From: Chara braunii
Lineage: Eukaryota; Streptophyta; Charophyceae; Charales; Characeae
DNA length: 64,000 nt
Direction of reading: 5' to 3'
NCBI GenBank assembly: GCA_003427395.1
Contig: BFEA01000176.1
Location: forward strand, 331,725-395,724
The translations under genes were made by a program, and so were the position numbers. The notes beneath the pieces were generated by a model that saw only the letters and a program-made list of their open reading frames with translations, did no database searches and was not told where the DNA came from. Of this stretch, positions 40,569 to 53,420 are shown one piece after another (the first letter of the stretch is position 1; every line of letters starts with the position of its first letter).

Positions 40569-41455
40569 GTGAGGATCTCTTTCCCTTGTCTTGCTTGATG
40601 TGCACCCTGTACCACATCTTGACTGTGATTTTTGCCGTATCCAGCGGAGCCGTGGGATGGGGACAAGATGCAGCGGTATTCCGCTTCCGCGCTTGCCTAA
40701 TCTGGGAATGATTGGCAAGAGCGATGTGGTTTATAGTCAGACCTCTCTCACATTTATATCACAGCAGATTTGCAGTCTGGCCTATGGAGGACGTTTGGGC
40801 GAGAACCTAATCTTGGCACAGTGCACAGAATGCTTGTCGCTTACTTCAAATGGTGTGGCTGTTGCTGAATTACCACTGTTGTTGTTGCGTCCACTTTTTT
40901 TTTCTTTTTTTTTTCGTCTGCTTTCTCTTTTTGGTTGGTTAGCATTCCTCTTCTGGTTTAGTCGTTAGTGCTGTATCATGTCTGTGGGTACGAACCCTTG
41001 ACGAACCCTTCGACTCGCGTGTTCCCAACATTGTTGTGATATCTTTGCCGGACTTCTAGAGTCTTCTCAATAATTTTCTCTGCATTAACAGTCTGTTTTT
41101 TTTCCTACCTGGTTTGATCACCTATGCACATGTCTCTCTCTTACTCTTTTTTTTTTCTTTTTTTTTTTTAATACCTTTTTGGTTTATCATTTTATGGGGT
41201 TGCCGCCCACTCGCTGCTTCAATGAAATATGAAACTCTGAAATGAGGCAGACTAATTGTTCTGCAAAGTGAATCCTGTACGTTTGCAAACCTGACATTGG
41301 CTGTGTTTTTTTTTTTCTCTCCCTTTCCAGGGCCGCCCACACTCAGTTAGGAGAACTCGACTCCTCTGCTCTGTGTTCATCAGGGCCTCACAGGTGCCAG
41401 GAGCCCGGTTATGGGTGGTGGTCGTTGCATATTTGTGTTGTTTCCTTAACAACAG

Positions 41456-41562
41456 GAGGAAACGAGAAAGATGAAAACATGGTTGATGTCCGTTTGCTAA
41501 CCTTTGCGGGGAAACCTGAAGTCGAACTCTGTGACTCGGACAAACTTCTACTTAGGAAGAAG
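41456..41562 (+). CDS. Possible exon of unknown protein
   Basis: Bounded by TTAACAACAG and AGAAG/GTGAGT, a good consensus pair, and open for 35 codons (NEKDENMVDVRLLTFAGKP). The amino-acid make-up looks coding, but I recognise no family and cannot link it to another exon. It lies 2.7 kb after the helicase stop, so it would belong to another gene. Confidence 0.25.
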
Positions 41563-41862
41563 GTGAGTGCACCAGGCACTGTGATTGAGATCTGTACACA
41601 AATCTATCTGATGCTTTAAGTTGGAGTGGCACTGCTGAGAGGCCCTTGCATCTGTCATACGACACCCATCGTGAGAATCACTCTACCTTCTTTCCCCATA
41701 CAGAAACATACAGCCATGTTCGCTGCATCTGGAATGAAAGGTCAGCCAAATGCAGCTACAATGACCGTACGTTTTGTTTGAGGGAAGACAGTAGGTTGGT
41801 CAGGTGTAATGCATTCGCCACACATGCCATCTCCGGGTGTGGGCGCAGCTAACAGAAAGCTG

Positions 41863-41937
41863 GGAACGCCGTATCTGGTCTGCATGCTAGCTTAGCCTGT
41901 GAACGCCAGATCTGGTCTGCATGCTAGCTTAGCCTGG
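41863..41937. repeat. 38-bp tandem duplication
   Basis: GAACGCC(G/A)(T/G)ATCTGGTCTGCATGCTAGCTTAGCCT begins at 41,863 and 41,901. Confidence 0.92.
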
Positions 41938-44900
41938 TAACAGTCCCTCGATGGTTCTGCAGTACCTTTCCTTCCAGATGGACCACAGGGTTTACTTTTT
42001 TTTTTTTTAACTAACCTATATTCGTCTCTCGATATACCTCCCACTAGCTACCTGTATACCACTAGCTCAGCCTGGGACGCTGGGGTTATGGGGATTTCCG
42101 GCCTCCAAATTATTGCCTCTGCATTTTCCGCGGGCTGTTCTGTGCAGGGAACAATACCCGTGGCTTCTAACACCTGGCCCGACCTAGAAAGACGCGCCTG
42201 CTTCCACAGCCAACCAGGAGGCCCAAACCAACTATCTCTGTCTCTGCTGATGAACCCGAAGTGCATCCCCAGGGGCCGCGGGGGATTGAAAGGATGACAG
42301 CGTTAGTTACCTTTCTGATCATTCCGAACCACGTTTTCTCTGTCTTGTGGAATTGAGCTCGGATGTTAGTCCATAGAAGTAGTTGGATGGGGCGGGGCGG
42401 CTGGCGCTGTACGGGAGAGGCGTAAGTAAAAGGGGATCCGCAAGATCAGATGAAACACCCAAAAGAAAACCAAAGTAAACATACTTTTAAAATTTAAAGG
42501 GATTTGGACCGAGTTATTGTGCTCCATGTAACTTGCTGTTGAGGTAAAACTGTTTCCTTGTTGGAATGTCTCAACGGAAGTGCGCTTTGTCGTCTGCAAT
42601 ATGACTAAAGCTGCTTCGATTTTGGCTCTACTCACCTTCCTTGTCTCAATCGATTTTGGTTCCACTCATCTAGCAGCCACTCTGAGTACGAGTGTGGCTG
42701 ATCTGCCTTTGCTGCTTTGTGCTTTGCATCTGACCCCCAAACTGTTTTTGCCGATGCTGATGCCGATGCGGTTCTTAAAGAATGTTCAGTGATTCACTTT
42801 CGCTCCGATTGCTTCGCCACTCCAAATGACAGTGATCCGCTCTCCTCCGGGCCTCCGTGGATGTGATCCCCAACTGGATATGATATCATCTCTCTCCAGA
42901 ACGCATGCCAGAGCCAGAGGCTTTCAAGGCCAGAATGAACCTCCCCCTATCCTCTAATCTGCGGAACCAAATGGTATCATCGCTCTGTCAGCAAGGCCAT
43001 TGTGTGTGCCATGCCACTAATGTGTGTCTGCTCGATTACAATTCCGACCTGTTTCTCATTCTGCAGACTGTGTCCACTGGGTAGAAGTGGAGCATCGTGC
43101 TGTCTATGGCATGGCATGTGTGAAAAGACAAAGGCAATTCCAGCGCGGTCTGCAGAATTGTGTGACTGACATGTTTCCAAATGTTTATGTTCAGTGTTGT
43201 TGCCTTCGCGGCTGATTCATCGACCCTGTGGGATAATGGTGGTATGGTGCACTCGCCGGGTAAGAGTACCCCGGTCTGGCCTGTCGGTCAGGAATGGTAT
43301 GAGGGATGTGCACCCACACGTTCTGCGCCCTCTGGAGAACAATCTGAATGACCCTCCCCCCTCCACTGAACCTGGCCAGACTGCGTCCCGAGCCTATGCC
43401 GATCAAGACGGAGTCTACTGCTGATCGTGAGGGTGGCCTTGAGAGGGCGGTGGCTGTGCCATGCTATCATCTCCGTATAGGTACAGTTTTTCAGTTGGCA
43501 TTTACATGGCATAATCTCTGCTCAGCACAATATGAAGGATGGTCACGCCCAGCCTCTGCCATTGAAACTGTGACACTTCGTCTTTGCACCCACCACCCCC
43601 ACCTCCATGTTACGCTATTGTGGCCGTGACATGTCATATGCTCGAATGACTGCGATTCTGAGCCTCCTGACATGTCAGCAACGTGCCATGTGTTCAAAAA
43701 AAATAAAATGAAAAGAAAAGAAAACATGCCATGTGTTCGTGATGCTTCGAGGAGGCTGGGATGTGGAGTATGTGTCTCTATACTGTCTGGACTATCCCCG
43801 ATGCCGCCGCCTACCATATCCACTCCGTTCATATCCTGCATGTAATGCTGGTCATCCTCCGGCTACCCCCGTAATTGGACCCTTTCCATCGTCGTCAGTT
43901 GAAGAGCAGATGCAGCAGCCTCAGGTAGAGAGTATTCTATCACATCAACCAGTCTCTGTGCAACGCAGAAGCGTTCACAGGGTACTGCTGCTTTCGTATG
44001 GCAGTGCATGAGAATGGCGAGTCTTTCCTGAAGGTTTGGCAGCCTCACTGTGTTCAGCCAGTATTTGCAGCTGCAGCAATTGCAGGTGATGTCGCTGCTG
44101 CAAGAAGTGCTGCAGCTGCAACAGCAATTGCAGGTGCTGTTGCCGCTGCTGCAAAAATCTGAGCCGTCGATCTTACAGGCCCAGACAGGGGCAGAACCAG
44201 GCAATGTTTTTTTTATTAATAATAAAACAGGTCCTTATGGTCCTCTGGCTCCATATCCATTCTGGGGAGTGTCAGTCCGGTTCCAAAATTCAAACGGCCC
44301 AATCTGGGCCCTCAACCTTAAAGATCTGACGGCCTAGATTGGGCCTTTTTTTTTTGAAGTTGTGGTGCCCTACCGGCCTCAGCAAAACTATGTTCCGCAC
44401 CTGGTCTGCCAGCCCACGACCTCCCAGAGACCCATCGGACCCTGTACCAGCGAAAAATGCCCCCCCCCCGCCCTATTTTTCATAGTGAGGGGACTTTTTT
44501 TCTCGGTCAGACCTCTCGGGGAGTTGTCCAACCGGACAAGTCGGACACCCGGGGGGGGGTCCTGGACGTCCGCTCTGGTAAGCTTGGCTGTTTTCGGGAC
44601 ACAATCGATGGTGAAAGGGCACGTTTAGGGGGCGAGAATTTCCTTTTGAGTGGAACTTAGGACAGCTCGAGGATCGGGTTGTTCGAGTCTTTATGCATCA
44701 CCTTCAAAAAATTAAGGGGACCGATAGGCCGAATTATTGGATCGGTGTGTGGCCTACCGATAGCTGCACCAGCTGGGCCCAGTTGTGAGATGTGGTTCAT
44801 CTCCGAGGAGGCGTTTCGTCCGATATCCGTCTTTGGAGATGTTCATTTTTCTTCTTTACTTTCTTTTGAAGTTGTTTCTTCTTTTTCGCGTTCACTTCCT

Positions 44901-45335
44901 CAACACCAGACGATGCCATCCAGGCTCGCCGTGTGGATTCTCCTAAACAAGGATTACAGATTGTCACTGTATAGGACCTGAAAAATGGCTCAGATACATT
45001 CCATGAGAAGGTCTGAGGGATGTAGCTCTGGGCGGCACATCAATGGGCCTCGCTCCACTGAAATCGACGTCGCTCCGCTCAAGGTTCCCATGCTGTGCAT
45101 CTTTCTATGTTCTAGTGGAAGATTCACTCTCGTTTTGCATATGTTGAAAGTGCACCCCTCCACTTAAATGCATTTTGCCAAAGGGTCTCAATCGACTACT
45201 ATCCGAAGCACAGCGTAAGCAAACTCCACTGTGTCAGGCACGCCACAAAGGTTACTCAGGTTGGAGAGCCGTGTGATGGGCGACCATCTCGCACGGTTCG
45301 GAGAGCACTTTGCGAGATGGAAATGAATAGTCTGC

Positions 45336-45570
45336 TAGAACATGGAAGGATGCACCACCATGTTCGAGACCTGGGTAGGCGCCAGGAAGGTGCTCGGTTG
45401 TAATAAAAAAAAAAAAAAAGGAATGGGACTCAAACATATCACCTAGAACATGGATAGATACATGGCGGTGTTCAAGACCTAGGTAGGCGCCAGGAAGGTG
45501 CTTGGTTGTGATCAACTTCGGTTGAAACCAAGGACTACAGGGAAAGGGACTCAAACATCGCACCTACCAG
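45336..45570. repeat. 108-bp tandem duplication
   Basis: TAGAACATGG begins at 45,336 and 45,444. Both units carry GGTAGGCGCCAGGAAGGTGC and GGGACTCAAACAT. An A run separates them. Confidence 0.85.
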
Positions 45571-46720
45571 GCAGATCTCAGGCATGGCACTGCATTTGGC
45601 GCGATTGAAAATGTCACCCCCTCACACCATACTACTGTAAGCAGTATGAGCAAAGATGCTATGCGCTTTTTTCTCCACACTCCGGCGCATCCAGGACAAT
45701 CCTTTTTGTTTTTTTTTTCAATGGAAACGTGGTGCCACAGTTTAGAAAGAATGCACTGGCAAGATTCGAAAATGACAGGGTAAAAGTTTTTGGAAAGGTG
45801 GTCATGATGGAGATTGAATGGTAGCCAGGGTGCCTAAGGCTCTACTAAGCTTTTAAATGAAAGAGAAGGATAGTCGATTGATAGGCGGAGAGGACCCAAG
45901 ATGAGTATCGTTAAACTCAGGACAGAGAGCTTATCGCATGTGGGAGGCAGCCGCTACCCAAGAAACGTATTGGAGCCTTGTTCCGTAAATAACCATAAAA
46001 AATTGGGACCAACAACAACAACAACAACAACGGACTCAGAAAACCACATACTTTTTCTTCTGTATCTCTGGCTCAGGACCTTTTGCGCTCTGAAACACAA
46101 CCCGTGGCACTGGATGACCATCCTTGTTCAGGGCAAATGATATAAGGCAAGAAAGCGCATGCTGTGTACGAGAGCATAAGGGTGAGAAAGGGAATGTGGA
46201 CAGGAGGAATTTCTGGCGACGAACATTTTTCTCTTCAAAAACAATTATGCTCTTCTTCATTGGATGGGAGCAGCATACCACGCAACCACAGGCAGCACCC
46301 CCGAACAGCTGGGGTCTGCACCCTCGAAGAGGTGGGGACGATTTTCTTTTTGGAAGGAGATGATGGAAATGAAAAGAAAAAGAAATGGAGACAATGAATG
46401 AGGCCATTTGGCCGCAAGACCGAGTCTGATGTCAGTCTTAATTTCCAGCCCTTGCCCCTCTTGTTCCCTCCAGTGAGTCCCTTTCACTTTCTCTTTTGGG
46501 GGGGTAGCATTCTGTGATGGAGCTGAGCCACATGTAATCAACTGCATGGGAGTCGGTAGATGGGAGGACTGGGTGGATTAACCCATACGTGCAGCGGCAC
46601 ATTTCAGCATGTATCTAGACAGAAATTGGGTGAGACAGAGGAAGAAGTCATAGGGTGAATATGCTCTTATCCTAAATTGTATGGATAGTCTGGGACTGTG
46701 CATACGGTGGGGGGGGGGAG

Positions 46721-46722
<2 letters not shown>

Positions 46723-46776
<54 letters not shown>

Positions 46777-47004
46777 AAGTATGTGTGGCACAAGATTGGA
46801 GAAGGGACCTGTTGTATGTACTATTAAAAAGGAAAGGTTCTTTTCTTTCTTTTCTTTTTAAAAAATTGGCGACGGCCTTCAGAGAGAGAGAGAGAGAGCT
46901 TGAAGTGTGTGGCACAAGATTGGAGAAGGGACCTGTTGTATGTACTATNAAAAAGGAAAGGTTCTTTTCTTTCTTTTCTTTTTAAAAAATTGGCGATGGC
47001 CTTC
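46723..47004. repeat. GA array and 127-bp duplication
   Basis: (GA)n at 46,723-46,772 is followed by AGCTTGAAGTATGTGTGGCA. A shorter GA run and the same unit recur from 46,898. The second unit has an N at 46,950. Units are about 97% identical. Confidence 0.92.
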
Positions 47005-48187
47005 ACTCGTCATCACCGAACTGGCTGCAGAGGTATTTGATTTCATTTGTCCAGTTCAATCTAGATTCGAGCGCACGTCGGTACTTCAATAGGTCGCGAG
47101 TGCACCAACTCTTTTAGCTAAAGGTCTTCTTTTGCTTCTGCCTCCTTAGAGTAGGGTGTGCCGAGAGCCAGGAAATAGGCTGCTCAGCCTCGGGGGCTCT
47201 GAAACTCGCATCGGCAGAACGCAGATGCTTGTGCAGACGGCCAGGTGCATGATCAGAGACTGTGGTAATGGTACCAATGTTGAGGGTGTTCTTCTTTTTT
47301 TAAAACATAGCCACTTTTTCACTTTTTCATGGCTCACGTGAGTTTGGCCCTTCCACGTTCTACGTTTATGTCTGGGGCCACCTTCTACAACACAGTCTCT
47401 GTGTCTGTGAGGAGGCTGTGGCTTTAACTGTGGCTTTAATTTTTTTTTTTTCTGTCATGGCAGCCTTCATCTTATAACTGTACTTCCTGCAGTTATTCCA
47501 TTGATCTGTACTTTTGGGAAACTTTTTCCCGACCTTGGAAATGCTCTGCGCCTTTGCGCGTAAAAAAAATGAACTGGCGCCTTGGAAATGCTCTGCGTCT
47601 CTGCGAGTAAAAAAAAAAAAAAGAATCGGCGCCAGCCTCTTTTGTGCTGGCTCTGCCATCTATTTTGCTCGGGTAGAACGGGGCGCGAAACTTGCAGGCG
47701 TTAATGGCCTAGGCAGGGCCAAGTACTGATGGTTTAAATTCCTTGGATGGCCTACTGACTGGAGGAAAGACAAGTGGTGGATGTGGGGGAGCTGCTACCG
47801 GACTCTTGAAGAATTATGAGCAGGAAGAGAGAGCTGCCCTCCCATGGACTTCGGACAGAAACAGAGTATGAAACCATGAATCGTGAGAGGTGCTATTGCC
47901 GCCTTGAGTGGATTTGTGTGAGAGGCTGGATTGTTAATAGATGGCTGGAGGTTATCCTTCCTTTCTGAGGAACTAATGGGTGGCTCCTGGTTACTTACAA
48001 AGTGACTATGAAAATTAGTCTCTTCTGGGCAAAGTCTTGAATTCCCCTCCTTAGTACGCAGACCCGGCGGAGGCATCAGAATGTTGGGGTATTTTTTTCC
48101 TTTCTCGCTGGCAGTGGTGAACCAGGCTGCTGCTCCTCCGAATCGGACGACTTTTATCCCTTGTTTAGAAGGAAAGGATGTACCCCG

Positions 48188-48446
48188 TAGATTTCTGGTC
48201 CTGTCCCGCCTTTGTTCTTCATTTCTTTGTTGGATTTTCAGTGTTGTCGGGGGCAGACAGCCCCTCAATGGTTTCATAGCAAAAGGTTTTAGGTTGTTCC
48301 TGATTGCTGAGGCCCTTAGATTTCTGGTCGTGTCCGGCCTTTGTTGGTTTTTATTTCTTTGTTGGGTTTTCAGTGTTGTCGGGGCCAGACAGACCCTTCA
48401 TGGTTTCATAGCCAGGGGGTTTAGTTTGTTCCTGATTGCTGAGGCT
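48188..48446. repeat. 129-bp tandem duplication
   Basis: TAGATTTCTGGTC begins at 48,188 and 48,317. TTTCAGTGTTGTCGGGG and TTTCATAGC are conserved. About 85% identical. Confidence 0.9.
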
Positions 48447-48482
48447 CCATCTATTGTTGGGGAGCTGCATTGTCCCTTCCAT

Positions 48483-48531
48483 TAGCTCATGTGGTTGCAT
48501 GCTTGAGAAGATAGGTCCTTGGTTCGAGGCC
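48483..48531 (+). other. Pol III A/B-box pair (tRNA-like or SINE remnant)
   Basis: TAGCTCATGTGG resembles an A box and GGTTCGAGGCC matches the B-box consensus GGTTCGANNCC exactly, 38 bases apart as in tRNAs. The flanks do not form acceptor or T stems, so this is not a functional tRNA. It may be the head of a tRNA-derived SINE. Confidence 0.3.
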
Positions 48532-48860
48532 CACTCGTATCACTCCTTGCCGGAACGACTGGATGGAACAAGGTCGGGTGGGTCATGCCACCTTTAACAT
48601 GAAGGTGTACCAAGGAGATTTGGCAGAACTGATGGAGTGGGTTTCAACGCCTCCTAGGTCGAGCCTTGCAGTTAAATGTCCACTTGGCAAGCAGATGTGG
48701 TCGGATAATTAACTCTGGGAGTGGACAGCGTGGCTTCTATACCTCAAGACGTTGAGGACAAAAACTTAGATTCACCGCGTCTTCGAAGACTCGGGGAATT
48801 TTTTTGAGCGTGTCGCCGACCATCGCTAAAGCCTTTGGGATGATGGGCATCCCCACCACA

Positions 48861-49007
48861 AAATGAGATATAATTGCACTACGGGCCAAGATACCATTTT
48901 GAATGGCAGTTTGGGCAATGTATATGACCCAGCTTTCTGTCCAGGTAGGGTGCGTGAAGTGCAATTGCAAACTGTATAATGCCCCGTAGTGCAATTATAA
49001 CTCGTTT
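48861..49007. mobile_element. 147-bp MITE with 26-bp inverted termini
   Basis: AAAATGAGATATAATTGCAC.. at 48,861-48,886 and its complement at 48,982-49,007 match at about 24 of 26 positions. The centre has no coding capacity. No clear target-site duplication was seen, so the superfamily is not assigned. Confidence 0.82.
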
Positions 49008-50690
49008 TTGTCTCTATTGAAGTTACCGCTTTTTTCTTTCTATTAGGACTCAAGGGTGGTAGTAGGGAAATATTTAGGAATTGCCGAAAATTCACTAAAG
49101 AAAAGAGAGCTTGAATTTCAAGATAAGGATTCAGATTCTTTGAACTTGAAAAGAAATCTTAATAATAGATTAGGACATTCAAATGAGGTTCTCTCACCGC
49201 CTCTCACGACAACGGTTGTAGGCACCAGGGCTGAGCAGGAACCCCACCCAGTCCTGATTGAAGCATAGTCAAACAAGCCCTATGGAGTGGGGTACTTCAA
49301 GAGATAGGCGCAAGCATTCTTTCTACGGGCAGGTCCCATGGGTAGATCCCGAATTGTACCCCAAACTTACCCGAGGTCTGTGTTGTATCGATCGTAACAT
49401 GCCCACCCGACATATCACAGGCAGTGTCTAATGACCCTCCCTAGCCAAGGTCGAACCTATTATACCCCCTGAGCAACCTGGGTATATCCACATAGTTCTT
49501 GGAATCGTACCGTTGGTGTTTTGGTGAGACCTAGGGGTTCCAGCCTACCGCTAGTAGATGTACAACCACCATCAGGCCGTCTAGAATTGTAATCCGCTAG
49601 ACCCCTCTTGTGTCATTTACGTTGTTCTGGTTGCTGGTTGTTATGGGTTGTTTTATCATTTGGAAGAACCCTAGGCTTTGTCATCGATAGGAACAAGGCG
49701 AGTGTAGAAATGAGGATCTTGGAAGTGTGCTGCTGTGACCACGTCGTCGTGATGCGCTCGCAGCGTGGTCGTGGGAAAGCAAGTTGTGAGGGCTTGGTCC
49801 TACCGCTTTGTCATCCTAACCCTCTTCGGGGTTGGTACATGGCATGTGGCACATCTGGAGGCCTGCTACGTGGGCTGGAAAGATGGAGCAGGAAGGCCGT
49901 AAGGCGCTTGGCAAGAAGGTCGGGAGACAACACGACAACGGAGACTCCAGGTACTGGCAGGGAGTGATGTTGGAGCAAGGCACTTGAGCAGACAGAGAGT
50001 GGGTGAAGAAATGGATACACAAGGAGAAAGGGGAGGAAAAAATTAGCAGACTAACATGTGGACAATTCCCGTCATTATCAAAGTGCAAACATGGCACTTG
50101 AAAGATTGCGGTTGTGCAGAGAACAAGAAAAACAAAAGAGAGGGGGAGGATGCGTAGATATTGGTGAGCTTCTTCAAGTTGGAGAAGAGGGTGTGAAGAG
50201 AGTTGTGAAGGAGGTGACGTAGTGCTTGAAATGTGGTGCTTAACTAGGATGGGCGTTCATGCTTCGGAACTGTTATCCGAATACCATTGTGAGAATGAGA
50301 ACAGGTCGGGGAGCTATGCGGAGATCGGGGTGTTGAAGATTTTGGAGGAAAGAGTATGTGCGACCATATAATAAACGAGGCGGAAAATGAGGATAAGAGT
50401 AAACATAGGGAAGAAGATCATCAAGTTGGCTATCATATCTATAAGTGCGGAGTGGAGTGGTAACAATGGAGTAGAGGAATCAATCGAAAAAGTATGCAAT
50501 GACGATAGTCTGCAGAAAAGAGATTATGAGTTTCACGGATCTGATAGTGATATAGTCTGCAGCTGCAGTGATCAGAGGATTAATGACGATAAGCTAGAGA
50601 AGAGCAACTACGGGATTCACGAGATGAGAGATGAGGAGAATGACAAATTTTGTGATACATACAAGATGAGAGACGAGGAGAACGACGAAG

Positions 50691-51290
50691 TTTGTGATGC
50701 ATACAACTACAATCAAGGGAAACATAAAGATTTGACGGATGATGATCAGGAGTGGGGGAAATAAAAGGTTGGTGATACGACACAATTAGGGGGCGTAGAC
50801 TAGGGAAAAGAATAGGGCTGATGATATGACATGATTAGGGGGCGTACGCTATTCAGGTATGGAAAGTGATGACGAGAAGATGGATGGTATAGAAGTTTGT
50901 GATGCATACAACTACAATCAAGGGAAACATAAAGATTTGACGGATGATGATCAGGAGTGGGGGAAAAAAAAGGTTGGTGATACGACACAATTAGGGGGCG
51001 TAGACTAGGGAAAAGAATAGGGTTGATGATATGACATGATTAGGCGGCGTAAGCTATTCAGGTATGGAAAGTGATGACGAGAAGATGGATGGTATAGAAG
51101 TTTTTGGCAATATGGATGGTGGTGAACAAAAGAAGGGTGATGATAGGATTGGTGAAGACTGAAGAATCCGGGAAGAGAGATTAAGATTTGGGAGAAGTTT
51201 TTGGCAATATGGATAATGGTGAACAAAAGAACGGTGATGACAGGAGTGGTGACGACTGAAGCATCCAAGAAGAGGGACTAAGATTTTGGA
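50691..51290. repeat. 205-bp tandem repeat plus 97-bp sub-repeat
   Basis: TTTGTGATGC starts at 50,691 and 50,896. A third, altered unit starts near 51,101 and contains its own 97-bp duplication (TTTTTGGCAATATGGAT at 51,101 and 51,198). GATGATAT, GGTGATACGACAC and AGGGGGCGTA recur. The 125-codon frame at 50,387-50,764 runs into this array and shows no family features. Confidence 0.88.
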
Positions 51291-51396
51291 GGACTCTGCA
51301 ATCTTCGTATTGCTGATTTAAGCTACCTGTCGGGCCACCCGGGTCACCCTATTTTCCTAGGCGGTCCGATTGTTCAAGGACCACGGAAGGTCCAAG

Positions 51397-51467
51397 NAAA
51401 AAAAAAAAAAAAAAAAAAAAAAAAANNAANAANAANNNAAAAAANAANTTATGTAGAAAAAANAAAT
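51397..51467. other. Low-quality A/N tract, sequence-class boundary
   Basis: An A run mixed with about 14 scattered Ns. Left of it the DNA is near 50% GC with GA/CT microsatellites. Right of it the DNA is clearly AT-richer. This may be an assembly join. Confidence 0.8.
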
Positions 51468-53420
51468 AGCCTCAAAGTTGTATCGAAAATTGTTAGCAGA
51501 GGGAAGGGGTCCCACGCCACTCTAGTGGACAAACTGTTGATGCTAAAACAGATCTCATGACAAGATGTTATTGTGGCTGGTAGTGTTGAATACTGGGTCG
51601 AAAACCCCGAGTTAAATATTTAAAAAATTGGTCAGACGAACCAGTGACAGCTCTGGAAGGGTTGAGAATAATAGCACTCACAACTGGTTTTTTTTTCTTT
51701 TCTTTTTTTTTTGAAGGATGAACAAGCCACATTGGTGTTCTAAGCGTACCATTGTAGTACGTGGGTCGTCAATTGGACATATCTTCTATTAGTTTTTGTT
51801 ATCATCTGAAGGAATATGCCCAATTGGTGCCCTAACCAGCATTCCGTTCCAATACCTTAGTCATCATTTACACCCCTCCATTCATTATAAGATTTGTTTA
51901 TTTACTGGTCGTTTTTTGCCTTTGTGATTAGTTTTAGGAGAATGTCTATCCAGTGCCCTAAGCTTTGGTCATCAACCTAAACCGCTCTAGTTGTTATAGC
52001 TTTTGTTTTTATCATTATTTACAGAGCAGCACCAATCATTAGCAGATCCACGGTCACGCGCTACTCCCGCATCTTTGATCGGTGAGGTCCACTCAGGTTT
52101 CTTTGTGAGCATCGGAAGTCGATGAACCCTCCACTACAAAGCCTCCTAAACCATCCTACTTGCAGCCCACCCCAAAAGCAAGGCATTAAGGTAACCTGCT
52201 AGGCTACTATGATGCGATCATCTACACCACTAGGCATATTAGGATCATCCCTTGCTTGTTCCCACTGCTATATATGTACTATTTAATACAAGGGTCAATC
52301 GATATCAAGCCTTGGAATTTCCCTTGCAGCACTCAAGCTCAACACATTAAGTTAATCCAACAACTAGTATATCTGTTCGTTTTACTACCCTGGGCGACAA
52401 GTATGTTGGGTGTCAACCTAGTGTTGATTGATTGTGCGCAGAGGTTGAGGGATGACAAAATGAAACCCACGACCTCCACATTAAACGATAGAGATTAAAC
52501 CATTGAGTAATGGTGTCGTGGTTTAATTCTACATCCATTACACTCTCCTTTTACTAGTGAGTTGTAAGGATTGTCCAATGGGATTGTAGTTTAAAGTTCT
52601 TCATCATGGGGGAACTTCTATTATGCAGTTATTTTTTTAACAATGATAGTGTTTATATTATTTGTCTTCAACCTAAAATTTCACTTAGAGACACATCGTT
52701 TACTACCTCTACAACTTCGCTCCTAGATGCATACCCAAACCTCGGCATACAATCATGCAGCTTGGTTACCTTAGCACTATTATCTTGCTTCTAACCGCCG
52801 GCCGTTGTGTTCGGATGAAGTTCCTTTGGCGCTTGTTGAGGCAAAGTACCATCAACAATATGACATTGGGCTAGGTGGGTTTATATACCAACACCTCGAA
52901 GAATCCTGGAATCATGTTCACAGTTATAAGTTGACAATCATTTGCATGTGTGGCAAATAGACCTTGGATAGGCATTTGTCTTCCTCCTTGTCCTATAAGT
53001 CTATTGTACATGATATGATCTGTTGATCTATGCTTGCTAAAATCACCTACATGGGTTAGAGGTTCTTAAACCACCAGGCCCTAGCGGTTCCACTTTGCGT
53101 TAAAAACTTTGTCGGACCACCAGAGGTATATGTCTTTTTCTTTTTGGTTGATAATCATTACCCACTTTGATTCGGTAGCACCCAACCTCTGAAACTTTAG
53201 GAATATGTGATATCGAAGTTTTGCAAGGATGGAGTTATATGTTGGCGGCTTAACGTTTCTCATTCCTCTTTTATTGTAACTTTTTCGAAAATGATTTCTC
53301 TCACGGTCTTTTACATTGAGAGGGGGTGAAAGTCTCTTCCGGCATTAGCTTTGTACCCAATGTGCGTATGATATAGTTCGTAACATTTCCAAGTACGGTT
53401 TTCGTCAGACATGAAGATGA
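51468..53420. other. AT-rich region without recognisable gene
   Basis: Only short frames, none with family features. A tRNA-like split promoter on the minus strand is listed separately. Confidence 0.6.
52444..52512 (-). other. tRNA-derived sequence (degenerate), minus strand
   Basis: Reading the minus strand, TTACTCAATGGTTTAATCTC resembles a D-arm/A box. GAGGTCGTGGGTTTCA follows at tRNA spacing and resembles a variable/T-arm with B box. The T stem does not pair and the anticodon cannot be assigned. Likely a SINE head or decayed tRNA. Confidence 0.3.

Larger units (their letters stand above)
38762..51396. other. Downstream region, no gene recognised
   Basis: Presumably the helicase 3' UTR at first, then intergenic DNA. 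It contains a GA microsatellite, G and T homopolymers, six local tandem duplications, one clean 147-bp foldback and a few exon-like open stretches listed at low confidence. The longest minus-strand frame (47,795-48,277) has no family features. No polyadenylation site could be fixed with confidence. Confidence 0.5.

Noticed and set aside
44050-44205. Gln/Leu- or Ala-rich frame (LQQLQ..)
   Set aside because: Produced by a GCAGCTGCAA-type imperfect repeat. All three frames are open and none resembles a known domain.
47795-48277. 160-codon minus-strand frame
   Set aside because: No recognisable domain. It overlaps the 129-bp tandem duplication on the other strand and has no supporting splice or start context.
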